A DNA stretch of 33,586 nt from an uncultured Eubacteriaceae bacterium (GTDB taxonomy: Bacteria > Bacillota > Clostridia > Lachnospirales > CAG-274): contig CAMVJD010000033.1 in assembly GCA_947167715.1 (NCBI GenBank), positions 1 to 33,586 of the forward strand, in the 5' to 3' direction. Both the position numbers and the translations under genes were made by a program. The notes under the pieces were generated by a model that saw only the letters and a list, made by a program, of their open reading frames with translations, was not told the origin of the DNA and did no database searches. Shown one piece after another: positions 1-6,664 of the stretch. How positions within the stretch are numbered: position 1 is the first letter of the stretch; every line of letters starts with the position of its first letter.

Positions 1-149
1 GTTTAACTTTAATTCATCTTTGGTTTACATTGTAAACCTCAATGTCGTTGTGTTTGTATTCAGTTTTCAAAGTGCAAATTTTGTTGAAAACCCGATAAAA
101 TGCAGGTTTTCAAGCTGTTTTGTGTTGTCCTCTCGAACAGCACTCATTT
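1..149 (-). other. Probable rRNA operon leader with boxA-like element and palindrome
   Basis: This transcribed region lies downstream of the leftward promoter and has no convincing reading frame. Read on the minus strand it has CTTTGAAAACTGAAT at about 75-61, matching the boxA-type antitermination signal seen in Firmicute rRNA leaders. It also has a perfect 17-base palindrome with half-site GGTTTACA and one central base (22-38), able to form a hairpin. The most likely product is the 16S rRNA precursor leader, with the 16S gene immediately left of base 1. A tRNA or other stable RNA operon is the alternative. Confidence 0.5.
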
Positions 150-178
150 ATAATAACATACAGGTTCTTTTTTGTCAA
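150..178 (-). promoter_or_regulatory. Strong leftward sigma-A promoter, probably of an rRNA operon
   Basis: On the minus strand TTGACA (178-173) and TATTAT (155-150) are separated by exactly 17 bases, which is a near-consensus housekeeping promoter. Transcription runs leftwards out of the window. The transcribed leader contains a boxA-like CTTTGAAAACTGAAT, typical of antiterminated rRNA operons in Firmicutes. The promoter itself is clear; the rRNA assignment is inference because the gene is outside the window. Confidence 0.75.
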
Positions 179-249
179 CACTTTTTTTCAATTTTTTCAA
201 AAAAATTTTTTTAACATTTATATACCGCTTAAATACGCATAAACAAATT

Positions 250-278
250 TTGACAGCATAAAATTTTTATGTTATTAT
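250..278 (+). promoter_or_regulatory. Promoter of the flavodoxin gene with an internal palindrome
   Basis: TTGACA (250-255) and TATTAT (273-278) are 17 bases apart. The spacer contains a perfect 15-base palindrome, CATAAAA-T-TTTTATG (257-271), exactly between the two hexamers, which is where a repressor operator would sit. The gene's ribosome site AAAGGAG follows at about 300. Confidence 0.75.
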
Positions 279-314
279 ATATAGAAAGAAAATTTTGCAA
301 AGGAGCGTAAAAAT

Positions 315-896
315 ATGAAAGTAATACTTTTTAACGGCAGCCGCCGTGAGCATGGCTGCACCTACACCGCATTAAACATTATAGCAAAGGCATTAAAGGA
401 AAACGGCGTTGACAGCGAGATATTTTTTATAGGCGAACGCGCAGTAAACGGCGATGTTGACAAGCTGGTAGAGGAAGCTGTCGAGGCGGTAAACGGCGCT
501 GACGGCATTGTTGTCGGCACCCCTGTTTACTATGCATCCCCCTCGGGCGAGGTCGTGTCCTTCCTTGACAGACTTTTTATTTCGCCAAAGGCAAACCTGC
601 GTCTTAAGCCCGCAGCAGCCATAGCATCGGCAAGACGTGCAGGTACTACCGCATCGATAGATATGCTTTTAAAATACTTTACCATTAAGGAAATGCCCGT
701 TGTTTCGTCGCGCTATTGGCCAATGGTACACGGCAACAGCCCCGAAGAGGTATTAAAGGACGAGGAGGGCGTACAGATAATGGAGGTCCTCGGCCGCAAT
801 ATGGCATGGCTTTTAAAAAGCATTGAAGCAGGCAAGGCCGCAGGCATAGCAGCGCCCGAGCCCGTTAAGCAAATAAAGACCAATTTTATAAAGTAA
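315..896 (+). CDS. Flavodoxin-family / NADPH-dependent FMN reductase-like protein
   Basis: This 193-residue cytoplasmic protein of the flavodoxin-like fold probably binds FMN and transfers electrons to an unknown partner. The N-terminus has a short beta strand followed by FNGSRREHGCT, matching the phosphate-binding loop (GSxRxxGxT) of multimeric flavodoxins and iron-sulfur flavoproteins. GTPVYYASPSGEV at about residues 68-80 matches the second FMN loop (TPVYxxxxs). No CxxC cluster for an iron-sulfur centre is visible. AAAGGAG precedes the ATG at a good distance. The stop codon overlaps the next ATG by one base, so translation of the downstream acetyltransferase is probably coupled. The substrate is unknown. 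Confidence 0.85.
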   Translation: MKVILFNGSRREHGCTYTALNIIAKALKENGVDSEIFFIGERAVNGDVDKLVEEAVEAVNGADGIVVGTPVYYASPSGEVVSFLDRLFISPKANLRLKPAAAIASARRAGTTASIDMLLKYFTIKEMPVVSSRYWPMVHGNSPEEVLKDEEGVQIMEVLGRNMAWLLKSIEAGKAAGIAAPEPVKQIKTNFIK

Positions 897-1480
897 TGGA
901 AAAGCATATTATAAAAAAGCTTGACAGCGAGCAGGTAAAGTCGCTTTATTACGAAAGAATGAAATATGATTTCCCCTCAAACGAGATCAAGCCCCTTTCC
1001 TCTATCGAGCGGGGCATAGCCGAGGACCGATACGACTGTATAGGCCTGTTTGAGGGTAATGATATTTTGGGCTATGCCTATTTTGCAATATTAAAGCAGA
1101 ATAATATCACGGCTCATATGCTTGATTATTTTGCTATTGAAAAAAGCCGCCGCAATACGGGGCTTGGGTCGGAATTTTTCAGGCTGCTTTCCGTGTATTT
1201 AAAGGACTCCTCCATTGCCTTTCTCGAAACAGAGAACCCCGAATACGCCAAAAACGACACGGAAAGGCAGATACAAATTGCACGGCAAAATTTTTACAAG
1301 AAAAACAACTGCGCCGATACGGGCATAACAGCCTGTGTATCCGGCGCAGAGTACAACATTTACAAAATAACCTCGTCACGGGATTTTGACAAGGACGAGA
1401 TACGCAGGCTCTATTTAGAGGTCTACCGCAGGCTTGTATCGCCGAAATTCTTTAAAACAGAAGTTCTGATACACGATTAG
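896..1480 (+). CDS. GNAT-family acetyltransferase
   Basis: A 194-residue protein with the GNAT layout: an N-terminal strand-helix region, a central LDYFAIEKSRRNTGLGSEFF segment (about residues 80-99), where RRNTGLG fits the acetyl-CoA pyrophosphate loop (R/Q-x-x-G-x-G/A), and a C-terminal Y-rich part. It probably transfers an acetyl group from acetyl-CoA to a small amine or protein that cannot be named. Its ATG overlaps the stop of the flavodoxin gene by one base (TAATG), so the two are one transcriptional unit. It converges with the vWA gene, and the two stop codons overlap with no terminator between them. Confidence 0.8.
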   Translation: MEKHIIKKLDSEQVKSLYYERMKYDFPSNEIKPLSSIERGIAEDRYDCIGLFEGNDILGYAYFAILKQNNITAHMLDYFAIEKSRRNTGLGSEFFRLLSVYLKDSSIAFLETENPEYAKNDTERQIQIARQNFYKKNNCADTGITACVSGAEYNIYKITSSRDFDKDEIRRLYLEVYRRLVSPKFFKTEVLIHD

Positions 1481-2937
1481 CCTACGGCGGCATATCTGTC
1501 GCTTGACAAAATATCGTTCATTACCTTTTCGGGGGATATATCTCCGCCCGATACCATATCAAAAAGCGCGGGTGAAAAGCCCGAAACAAGCGCGGCGCCT
1601 GTCTGTGAGCGCGTAACGGGCAAATTGCTTTGTCTTGCACTCACGTTCCAAAAGATTATTTTGGGCAGGCTGTAGCCGTGCTTTTTATATGCCTTTTGCA
1701 TAGTATCAAACAGAGTATCGTTATTGCCGCCGATAACACAGCAGTCAAACTCCATATCGGATATGATATAAAGTCTTTCGGGCATTTCGCTTTGCTTTAC
1801 GCGGTTTTTTACAGCCGTTTTAAGGATAAGCAGAAATACCGCCTCAAGGTTTGTGTTTGCCACCTCGTTAAAGCTTGCACAATAACGGGTCTTTTCATAT
1901 ATATCCCTGCCCTTTATCTCAACAAGCTGCGGAGTTTCGGAAAAGGTTATAAAATGGTTGGCAAAACGTCCCTTGTTGTGCTCGGCAAAGTAAATACCCA
2001 GCGACAGCGCCGCATCTATGGGCCTTACCGTGCTGTTCAAGCCCCAAGTCATAGAGCCCGAGCCGTCTATTACGGCAAGCGAATTGCCGCCCTCGCCGAA
2101 AGCGAGCAGATTTTTCCAAGCCGCATCGAGAGTTTTTCTTTCGCTCTCGTCAGCGTTGGTCAGGCAGGCGCGCACAATATCATAGGGATAAAGCGAGGAT
2201 GTATTCATCTTTGCTTCGCCCTTTTGAGCGGCATCCAAATAGTCGGAGTAACGCTCGCTGTCATTTCTCCAAAATGCGGCTCTGTACTTAAACAGCGCGC
2301 CCGAGGTCTGTTTTTCGTAGTCAAAGGTGTAATCCTTAACTCTTAAACGGTTCTCTATTATATCGCAGTACGCCCTTAAGGCAGAGAGAGTTTTTCTGTA
2401 CTCCTTTTCGGCCATACCAAGCTTTTTGCAAAGGTATTTGCCCTGCATCCTCGCCGTGTTGGAGGATGTATTTACAGAGGGGAGCCACTTTGCGATAAGA
2501 CTCACCTTTTCGCCGTTTTTCATTGCCTCGATATCGGCGTAAAGAATTTTGCTTATTTCCTCTATTGCCGTTTTCTCGCAGTTGGTGTGCAGCAAAACAA
2601 GCAGGTCGTCAAAACGGCCGTACTCGGCAAAAAGGGGGATATTTCTATTTACCGCCTCGGGCGCGATATAGGCCAAAGTTTTTACCGCCGTTCTGAAAAA
2701 GCGTCTTTCGCCAAGGCCGCCGCGCACATCACGGGCAAAAAATACTATTTTAAGTGTCTTAACGGGGTCCTCCGCATAAGCGCGGATTACTGCCCTGCCT
2801 ATCTCCTTTTCCTCTGTGCCGCGCATAGCACCCGCACCGAAAAACAGATCAAGACAAAAGCTTTCCGAGGTCGCGTGCGTTAAAGCACCGTTTTCGGTAT
2901 ATTTTAAATTAGCTTCTTTCTTCAAAAAGTTTAACAT
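1477..2937 (-). CDS. DUF2828-type protein: helical repeat region plus von Willebrand A domain (Ro60-like architecture)
   Basis: A 486-residue soluble protein. The N-terminal part (about 10-270) is helical and carries blocks typical of DUF2828: TENGALTHATSES, FFARDVRGGLGERRFF, YGRFDDLL, AKWLPSVN and YRKTLSALR. The C-terminal part is a vWA domain with an intact metal-ion site, DGSGSM at 291-296 (D-x-S-x-S). This order, a helical ring-forming region followed by vWA, is that of TROVE/Ro60 RNA-binding proteins. Homology to TROVE is inference and was not computed. The start at 2937 is chosen because GAAAGGAG lies seven bases upstream; an in-frame ATG at 2994 has no such site. It is the last gene after rtcB and the four RNA modules, so it is the best candidate to bind those RNAs. 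Confidence 0.85.
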   Translation of the reverse strand: MLNFLKKEANLKYTENGALTHATSESFCLDLFFGAGAMRGTEEKEIGRAVIRAYAEDPVKTLKIVFFARDVRGGLGERRFFRTAVKTLAYIAPEAVNRNIPLFAEYGRFDDLLVLLHTNCEKTAIEEISKILYADIEAMKNGEKVSLIAKWLPSVNTSSNTARMQGKYLCKKLGMAEKEYRKTLSALRAYCDIIENRLRVKDYTFDYEKQTSGALFKYRAAFWRNDSERYSDYLDAAQKGEAKMNTSSLYPYDIVRACLTNADESERKTLDAAWKNLLAFGEGGNSLAVIDGSGSMTWGLNSTVRPIDAALSLGIYFAEHNKGRFANHFITFSETPQLVEIKGRDIYEKTRYCASFNEVANTNLEAVFLLILKTAVKNRVKQSEMPERLYIISDMEFDCCVIGGNNDTLFDTMQKAYKKHGYSLPKIIFWNVSARQSNLPVTRSQTGAALVSGFSPALFDMVSGGDISPEKVMNDILSSDRYAAVG

Positions 2938-3041
2938 ATTGATTCTCCTTTCAAAAAATCCGACCGCATGGCGCATTTTTTGTTCCTTAACCAAGCATTC
3001 CTATTTAATTTCTTCATATTTTATATGAACGCTTTCATAAC

Positions 3042-3122
3042 AAGACAGATTTTTTCAGTATAGGGATTCGAACCCTGTTCTTTAAAAGAATGCCACCTGT
3101 ACTGTTTTGCTGTATCTGTCTT
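3042..3122 (-). ncRNA. Structured RNA module 4: tRNA-like (Y-RNA-like)
   Basis: This 81-nt element is closed by a perfect 9-bp helix, AAGACAGAT (3122-3114) with ATCTGTCTT (3050-3042). Inside, after TACAGCA, CAGTA (3104-3100) pairs with TACTG (3060-3056) like a short acceptor stem. Next come GGTGG (3097-3093), resembling the GG of a D loop, a hairpin TTCTT-TTA-AAGAA (3090-3078), and a canonical T arm: AGGG (3076-3073), 7-nt loop TTCGAAT and CCCT (3065-3062). There is no CCA-ready end, anticodon loop or full D arm, so it is not a functional tRNA. Bacterial Y RNAs such as YrlA have exactly this plan, a basal stem carrying a tRNA-mimic domain. Confidence 0.75.
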
Positions 3123-3135
3123 TAAAAGCATTACC

Positions 3136-3193
3136 AAGACGCCAAGGTTTACAGTTAACAGCTGTATCTTGAACAGATTGCTGTAAGCGTCTT
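3136..3193 (-). ncRNA. Structured RNA module 3
   Basis: This 58-nt element is closed by AAGACGC (3193-3187) pairing with GCGTCTT (3142-3136), 7 bp without mismatch. TACAGCA (3185-3179) follows the 5' strand as in the other modules. Inside, CTGT-TCAAGAT-ACAG can form a 4-bp hairpin whose loop resembles a degenerate T loop. A competing hairpin uses ACAG and a later CTGT. It starts 7 nt after module 2 ends, and a TTAAA-type linker joins it to the next module. Confidence 0.65.
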
Positions 3194-3199
3194 TAATAC

Positions 3200-3251
3200 A
3201 AGGCACGATAGTCTTTTTCCCACAAAAAGTTAAAACTGCTGTATGTGCCTT
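3200..3251 (-). ncRNA. Structured RNA module 2
   Basis: This 52-nt element is closed by AAGGCAC (3251-3245) pairing with GTGCCTT (3206-3200). TACAGCA is at 3243-3237. The interior forms one hairpin, CTTTTT-GTGGG-AAAAAG, possibly extended by AGT/ACT. It is the shortest of the four and has no T-loop-like sequence. The closing helix differs in sequence from its neighbours but keeps pairing, and this is the main evidence for it. Confidence 0.65.
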
Positions 3252-3256
3252 TTAAC

Positions 3257-3349
3257 ACGGCTCATTTGCATTACGGCGCACGCCTTGATATACGAATATA
3301 TCCGGCAGCTCTTCCGTACCCCCGTCGCAACCTTTGCTGTACGAGCCGT
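3257..3349 (-). ncRNA. Structured RNA module 1
   Basis: This 93-nt element begins seven bases after the rtcB stop codon. ACGGCTC (3349-3343) pairs with GAGCCGT (3263-3257), and a G-U and a U-A pair extend the helix to 9 bp. TACAGCA is at 3341-3335. The interior includes GATATA-TTCG-TATATC (3302-3287), a 6-bp stem capped by a UUCG tetraloop, and a GC-rich segment that could fold in several ways. It is probably transcribed with rtcB. Confidence 0.65.
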
Positions 3350-3355
3350 TATTTT

Positions 3356-4585
3356 TTATCCCTTTACCACGCCTACGGTAAAAAGTTTTTTGATCGGTTC
3401 GGTAAGGTCTTTTTGACATTCCATTACCTGATCTATATTTTTATACGCAAAGCGTGATTCCTCGGCCACATCGGCCTTGTTATTTTTTGCAAGAAAAACA
3501 TTGTTTTCTTTAAGATCCACCATTACCTCGTCAATGCGGAAGTTTTCTACCGCCGCCTTGCGGGAATAGGCTCTTCCTGCGCCGTGGGAGGACGACATAA
3601 AGCTTTCGGGATCACCCTTGCCGCGCACTATGTAGCTGTAGCTGCCCATAGCACCCGGGATTATGCCAATATCACCCTCACGCGCCCTTATAGCGCCCTT
3701 GCGGTGTACCCATACATTTTTGCCATAGTGATGCTCTATCGCAGCGTAGTTGTGATGACAGTTGACCTCGCCCGAAAACCGAGGTTCAAGACCGAGATAC
3801 TTAATTGTATATTTGGCAAAGGTCTCCTTTATTTTTTCAAGCATTATTGCACGGTTTTCGTAAGCAAAATCCATTGAAAGCTGCATCCAGTCAAGGTATC
3901 TTCTGCCCTCGTCGGTATCGGTGGGCAAAAACGGCAAATGCCATTCGGGAGACACGCTTGAATACCATTTTTCGTTTAAGGCAGCCGCTATTTTATTGAA
4001 ATATTGGCCGACTATATTGCCGAAATGTCTGCTGCCCGAGTGGAGCATAATACAACACATCCCGTCCTCGTCCTGCTGCAGTTCTATAAAATGGTTGCCG
4101 CCGCCGAGAGTGCCCGCCTGATAATAGCCCTCGTCTATCTGTGGAAGAAGGTCCTTGTCAAATTCGTATTTATTGCCCTGCTCCTTTGCCATATCCAGCA
4201 CCTTTGAGGGCTGGGGCTTTTTATAATGGTTAAAGCCCACGGGGATATTTCTTAAAATATCGCCGCATATAGTCTGAACAAGGGTCCCGCTGCCCGTCAT
4301 GGTCTCTCTTAAAAGCGAAACGGGGATATCGGTCTGGACAAAGGCCATACCGCAGCCGATATCTACACCCACCGCATTTGGGATGATCGCACCCTCGCAG
4401 GCGATAACTCCGCCTATGGGCATACCCATTCCCGTATGTGTATCGGGCATCAGCGCTATCCATTTATATGCAAAAGGCAGTCTTGCAAGGTTCTCAGCCT
4501 GCTTTATGCAGCTTTCCTCTATAGCCTCGGGTGAGGACTGCCATATTTTAATAGGTAAATTCTCATTGTCGTAATGTACAAACAT
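3356..4585 (-). CDS. rtcB: RNA-splicing ligase RtcB
   Basis: A 409-residue GTP- and Mn2+-dependent RNA ligase that joins 2',3'-cyclic phosphate or 3'-phosphate ends to 5'-OH ends, repairing cleaved tRNA or other RNA. Signature blocks run through the whole protein: HTGMGMPIGGV, VDIGCGM (metal-binding Cys), GTLGGGNHFIE, LHSGSRHFG, NCHHNY, HRKGAIRAR and SSHGAGRAYSR, the last containing the guanylated His. The length matches the 408-residue E. coli enzyme. The ATG at 4585 is chosen because AAGGAG (4600-4595) lies nine bases upstream; an in-frame TTG at 4594 would abut that site. It is the first gene of an operon with the RNA modules and the vWA protein. No archease, RtcA or RtcR gene is nearby. 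Confidence 0.95.
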   Translation of the reverse strand: MFVHYDNENLPIKIWQSSPEAIEESCIKQAENLARLPFAYKWIALMPDTHTGMGMPIGGVIACEGAIIPNAVGVDIGCGMAFVQTDIPVSLLRETMTGSGTLVQTICGDILRNIPVGFNHYKKPQPSKVLDMAKEQGNKYEFDKDLLPQIDEGYYQAGTLGGGNHFIELQQDEDGMCCIMLHSGSRHFGNIVGQYFNKIAAALNEKWYSSVSPEWHLPFLPTDTDEGRRYLDWMQLSMDFAYENRAIMLEKIKETFAKYTIKYLGLEPRFSGEVNCHHNYAAIEHHYGKNVWVHRKGAIRAREGDIGIIPGAMGSYSYIVRGKGDPESFMSSSHGAGRAYSRKAAVENFRIDEVMVDLKENNVFLAKNNKADVAEESRFAYKNIDQVMECQKDLTEPIKKLFTVGVVKG

Positions 4586-4640
4586 ATCTGTCAACTCCTT
4601 CTTCGGTTGATTTTTTTCTTTGTTTTTTGTCTATGCCAAA

Positions 4641-4649
4641 AGTATAGCA
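4641..4649 (-). promoter_or_regulatory. Extended -10 promoter of the rtcB operon
   Basis: TGCTATACT (4649-4641) is an extended -10 element upstream of rtcB. No good -35 hexamer stands 16-18 bases further up. A sigma-54 type -24/-12 pair, known for rtcB operons in Proteobacteria, is not seen. Confidence 0.5.
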
Positions 4650-4712
4650 CCAAATTTTGGAATAATCATTTAAAAAAATCTGCGAACACTCAAAAATATC
4701 AAACAAGATATG

Positions 4713-4741
4713 TTGCAATCAGACATTATTTTTGATATTAT
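4713..4741 (+). promoter_or_regulatory. Promoter of the permease-SLH operon
   Basis: TTGCAA (4713-4718) and TATTAT (4736-4741) are separated by 17 bases, 34 bases before the permease ATG. It is divergent from the rtcB promoter. Confidence 0.55.
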
Positions 4742-4774
4742 ATATAATAAGAAAATAAAAAAGGAAATTGCAAA

Positions 4775-5881
4775 ATGAAGATACTTAATTTTATAAAAAA
4801 AGAGGCCGTATTTTTTATATCGGCACTTGTTGCACTTATCTCCGCATTTTTTGTGCCGCCGTCAAAGGAATATATAAACTATATAAATTTCAGCGTATTG
4901 GGCATACTTTTTTCGCTTATGTGTGTTGTAGAGGGGCTTTCGCGCCAAAATGTGCTTGACATTGCCGCAGAAAGGCTTATCTCGCGTACAAAGGGGCTGC
5001 GCTCGCTTGTTGCCGCGCTGTTTTCGCTCTGCTTTTTTACGGCTATGTTTATTACAAACGATGTGGCGCTTATAACCTTTGTCCCGCTGTCAATTACACT
5101 TTTGCAGGCAGTAAACAAGGGAAAATACATTATACCCACCGTTGCCATGCAAACATGCGCCGCAAATATGGGCAGTATGCTCACCCCAATGGGCAACCCG
5201 CAAAATTTGTTTATTTATGAGCATTACAATATGTCAATGTCGGAGTTTTTGCTCACTACCCTGCCTTATGTTGCATTCAGCTACATACTTCTTATAATTA
5301 TGCTGTTTGTTTTTATTAAAAACGATGCACTTAATGTAAGCCTTGACAAGCCTGCATTAAAAAGCAAAAAATTACTTGCGCTTTACTGTATATTGGGTAT
5401 TTTAAGTTTTTTGTCCGTTTTAAAAATATTGGATCACAGGATAACCGCTGCATTTACATTTATATCTTTACTGATAAGCGACAGAAAAACGCTTTGCACA
5501 ATAGACTGGTTTTTGCTTTTGACCTTTGTTATGTTTTTTATTTTTGTGGGAAATATATCGGGAATAGATGCAGTAAGAGAGCATATCTCAAAAACCGTCA
5601 ACGGACGTGAATATGCGGCAGCGACCATCATATCGCAGTTTATCTCAAACGTACCGTGCGCGGCAATGTTAAGCGGCTTTACCGATAACTATAAGGCTTT
5701 GCTTGTCGGCTGTGATATCGGCGGCTCGGGTACGTTGGTCGCTTCGCTGGCAAATCTTATTGCTTTCAGGCTTTATATGCAGCATTGCAAAAGCCCCAGC
5801 GCAAAAAAATTTATTCTTGGCTTCAGCATTTTAAGCATAGTATTTTTAACAATGCTTACGTTACTGTACATTATTATTTAA
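4775..5881 (+). CDS. ArsB/NhaD-like (ion transporter superfamily) permease
   Basis: A 368-residue integral membrane protein with about ten hydrophobic segments. ITNDVALITFVPL (about residues 93-105) and NMGSMLTPMGNPQNLFIY are the paired hairpin motifs of the ArsB/NhaD/CitM superfamily. A second-half counterpart is visible as SQFISNVPCAAML followed by GCDIGGSGTLVASLANLIA. Such proteins move arsenite, sodium or carboxylates across the cytoplasmic membrane; the substrate here cannot be told. It is slightly shorter than the usual 400-430 residues. AAGGAAA precedes the ATG. The SLH gene follows after 15 bases and is probably co-transcribed. Confidence 0.8.
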   Translation: MKILNFIKKEAVFFISALVALISAFFVPPSKEYINYINFSVLGILFSLMCVVEGLSRQNVLDIAAERLISRTKGLRSLVAALFSLCFFTAMFITNDVALITFVPLSITLLQAVNKGKYIIPTVAMQTCAANMGSMLTPMGNPQNLFIYEHYNMSMSEFLLTTLPYVAFSYILLIIMLFVFIKNDALNVSLDKPALKSKKLLALYCILGILSFLSVLKILDHRITAAFTFISLLISDRKTLCTIDWFLLLTFVMFFIFVGNISGIDAVREHISKTVNGREYAAATIISQFISNVPCAAMLSGFTDNYKALLVGCDIGGSGTLVASLANLIAFRLYMQHCKSPSAKKFILGFSILSIVFLTMLTLLYIII

Positions 5882-5896
5882 GAAAGGAAGGATAAT

Positions 5897-6550
5897 ATGA
5901 AAAGATTTATTTTTACCGCCCTTGCGGTGCTTATGACAGCCCAGCCCGTATTTTGCACGTCCGATGACGGCTTTATCCCCGATAACGGTATGTATCATCA
6001 ACTAAGCCGCTTTGCGGATGTGCCCGAGGGTGCCTGGTACCTTGAATATGTGAATATCGCGGCAGATTTCGGCGTTTTAAACGGCAGAGAAAACGGGCTT
6101 TTTATGCCCAATGACGGCGTTACCTGCGCCGAGGCGATAAAAATGGCAGCCTGTGCCCACGCATCTATGCACCATTTTGAAATATCCGAAACAGGCGGCG
6201 ACCATTGGTACGACAAATATTACAACTATTGCAGGGATTGGCAGATAATAGAGCCCCACGTTAAAATGGATATGACAAAAAAGGCCACCCGCGCCGAGGT
6301 AGCCTATCTTTTTGCCCGCGTGGATAAGACAGGGCCGCATATCAACGAGGTACCGATAACCGATATCCCCGATGTAGACGGCTTTACACCCTACTATCAC
6401 GAAATTATGGATATGTACGAAACGGGCGCCGCCACAGGCGACAGCACTATGGCCTTTCACCCCAATGACAATGTAAAGCGCAGCGAGGCCGCCGCAATGA
6501 TAACAAGAGTTATGTGCTATGATTTGAGGATAACCTTGCCAAAGGGCTGA
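5897..6550 (+). CDS. Secreted protein made of three SLH domains
   Basis: A 217-residue exported protein. Residues 1-21 form a signal peptide (KR, a hydrophobic core, then FCTS). The rest is three S-layer homology repeats and little else. Repeat 1 starts at FADVPEGAWYLEYVNIAADFG and contains a GVLNG turn. Repeat 2 starts around HWYDKYYNYCRDW and ends in ATRAEVAYLFARV. Repeat 3 starts at DIPDVDGFTPYYHEIMDMYE and ends in VKRSEAAAMITRV. SLH triplets bind pyruvylated secondary cell-wall polymers, so this is a cell-wall anchor without an effector domain. AAGGAAGG lies upstream. It follows the permease closely; the functional link is unclear. Confidence 0.85.
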   Translation: MKRFIFTALAVLMTAQPVFCTSDDGFIPDNGMYHQLSRFADVPEGAWYLEYVNIAADFGVLNGRENGLFMPNDGVTCAEAIKMAACAHASMHHFEISETGGDHWYDKYYNYCRDWQIIEPHVKMDMTKKATRAEVAYLFARVDKTGPHINEVPITDIPDVDGFTPYYHEIMDMYETGAATGDSTMAFHPNDNVKRSEAAAMITRVMCYDLRITLPKG

Positions 6551-6584
6551 TACAAAAACCGAGAAAGAATTAGAATACGGGATG

Positions 6585-6636
6585 TGTGACGGTTCTGTGT
6601 CACAACCTCTGTTTAAGCGGCTTGCGGGGACAGAGG
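6585..6636 (+). repeat. Two tandem hairpins, REP-like
   Basis: Hairpin 1 pairs TGTGAC (6585-6590) with GTCACA (6599-6604) around a GGTTCTGT loop. Hairpin 2 pairs CCTCTGT (6606-6612) with ACAGAGG (6630-6636), with GCGGGGACAG inside. The GGTTCTGTGTC and GGGGACAG words resemble REP elements associated with TnpA-REP transposases in Clostridia. No transposase is present. It could instead be a terminator for the SLH gene, but there is no T run. Confidence 0.4.
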
Positions 6637-6664
6637 ACAGTTAAAATTCGGAAAGGATGCTTTA

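Larger units (their letters stand above)
2938..3355 (-). other. 418-base interval between rtcB and the vWA gene: RNA array and vWA leader
   Basis: No protein gene is supported here; short open frames cross the RNA helices and lack ribosome sites. Bases 3349-3042 are the four RNA modules, joined by short A/T-rich linkers that end in TTAAA. Bases 3041-2938 form the leader of the vWA gene, with an AT hairpin TTCATAT-AAA-ATATGAA (3029-3013) that competes with ATGAA-AGCG-TTCAT (3038-3025). I see no separate strong promoter for the modules and no terminator with a T run, so processing from the rtcB transcript is likely. Confidence 0.6.

Noticed and set aside
20-214. 64-codon plus-strand open frame at the left edge
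   Set aside because: It has no ribosome site, its phenylalanine-rich product is typical of AT-rich noncoding DNA, and it overlaps a strong promoter on the other strand.
3042-3122. A tRNA gene, suggested by GTTCGAATC
   Set aside because: Only the T arm is canonical. There is no anticodon arm of 5 bp with a 7-nt loop, no full D arm and only 5 acceptor pairs, and an outer 9-bp helix encloses the element.
3021-3206. 61-codon minus-strand open frame in the rtcB-vWA interval
   Set aside because: It runs through two RNA modules, has no ribosome site and has an unremarkable composition. The paired arms explain the sequence better.
3042-3349. CRISPR array or attC-type cassette repeats
   Set aside because: Only the TACAGCA box and part of the arm are shared, element lengths differ (93, 52, 58, 81), and there are no constant repeats, Cas genes or integrase.
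4592-4594. TTG as the rtcB start
   Set aside because: It touches the AAGGAG site with no spacing, whereas the ATG at 4585 has the proper nine-base distance.
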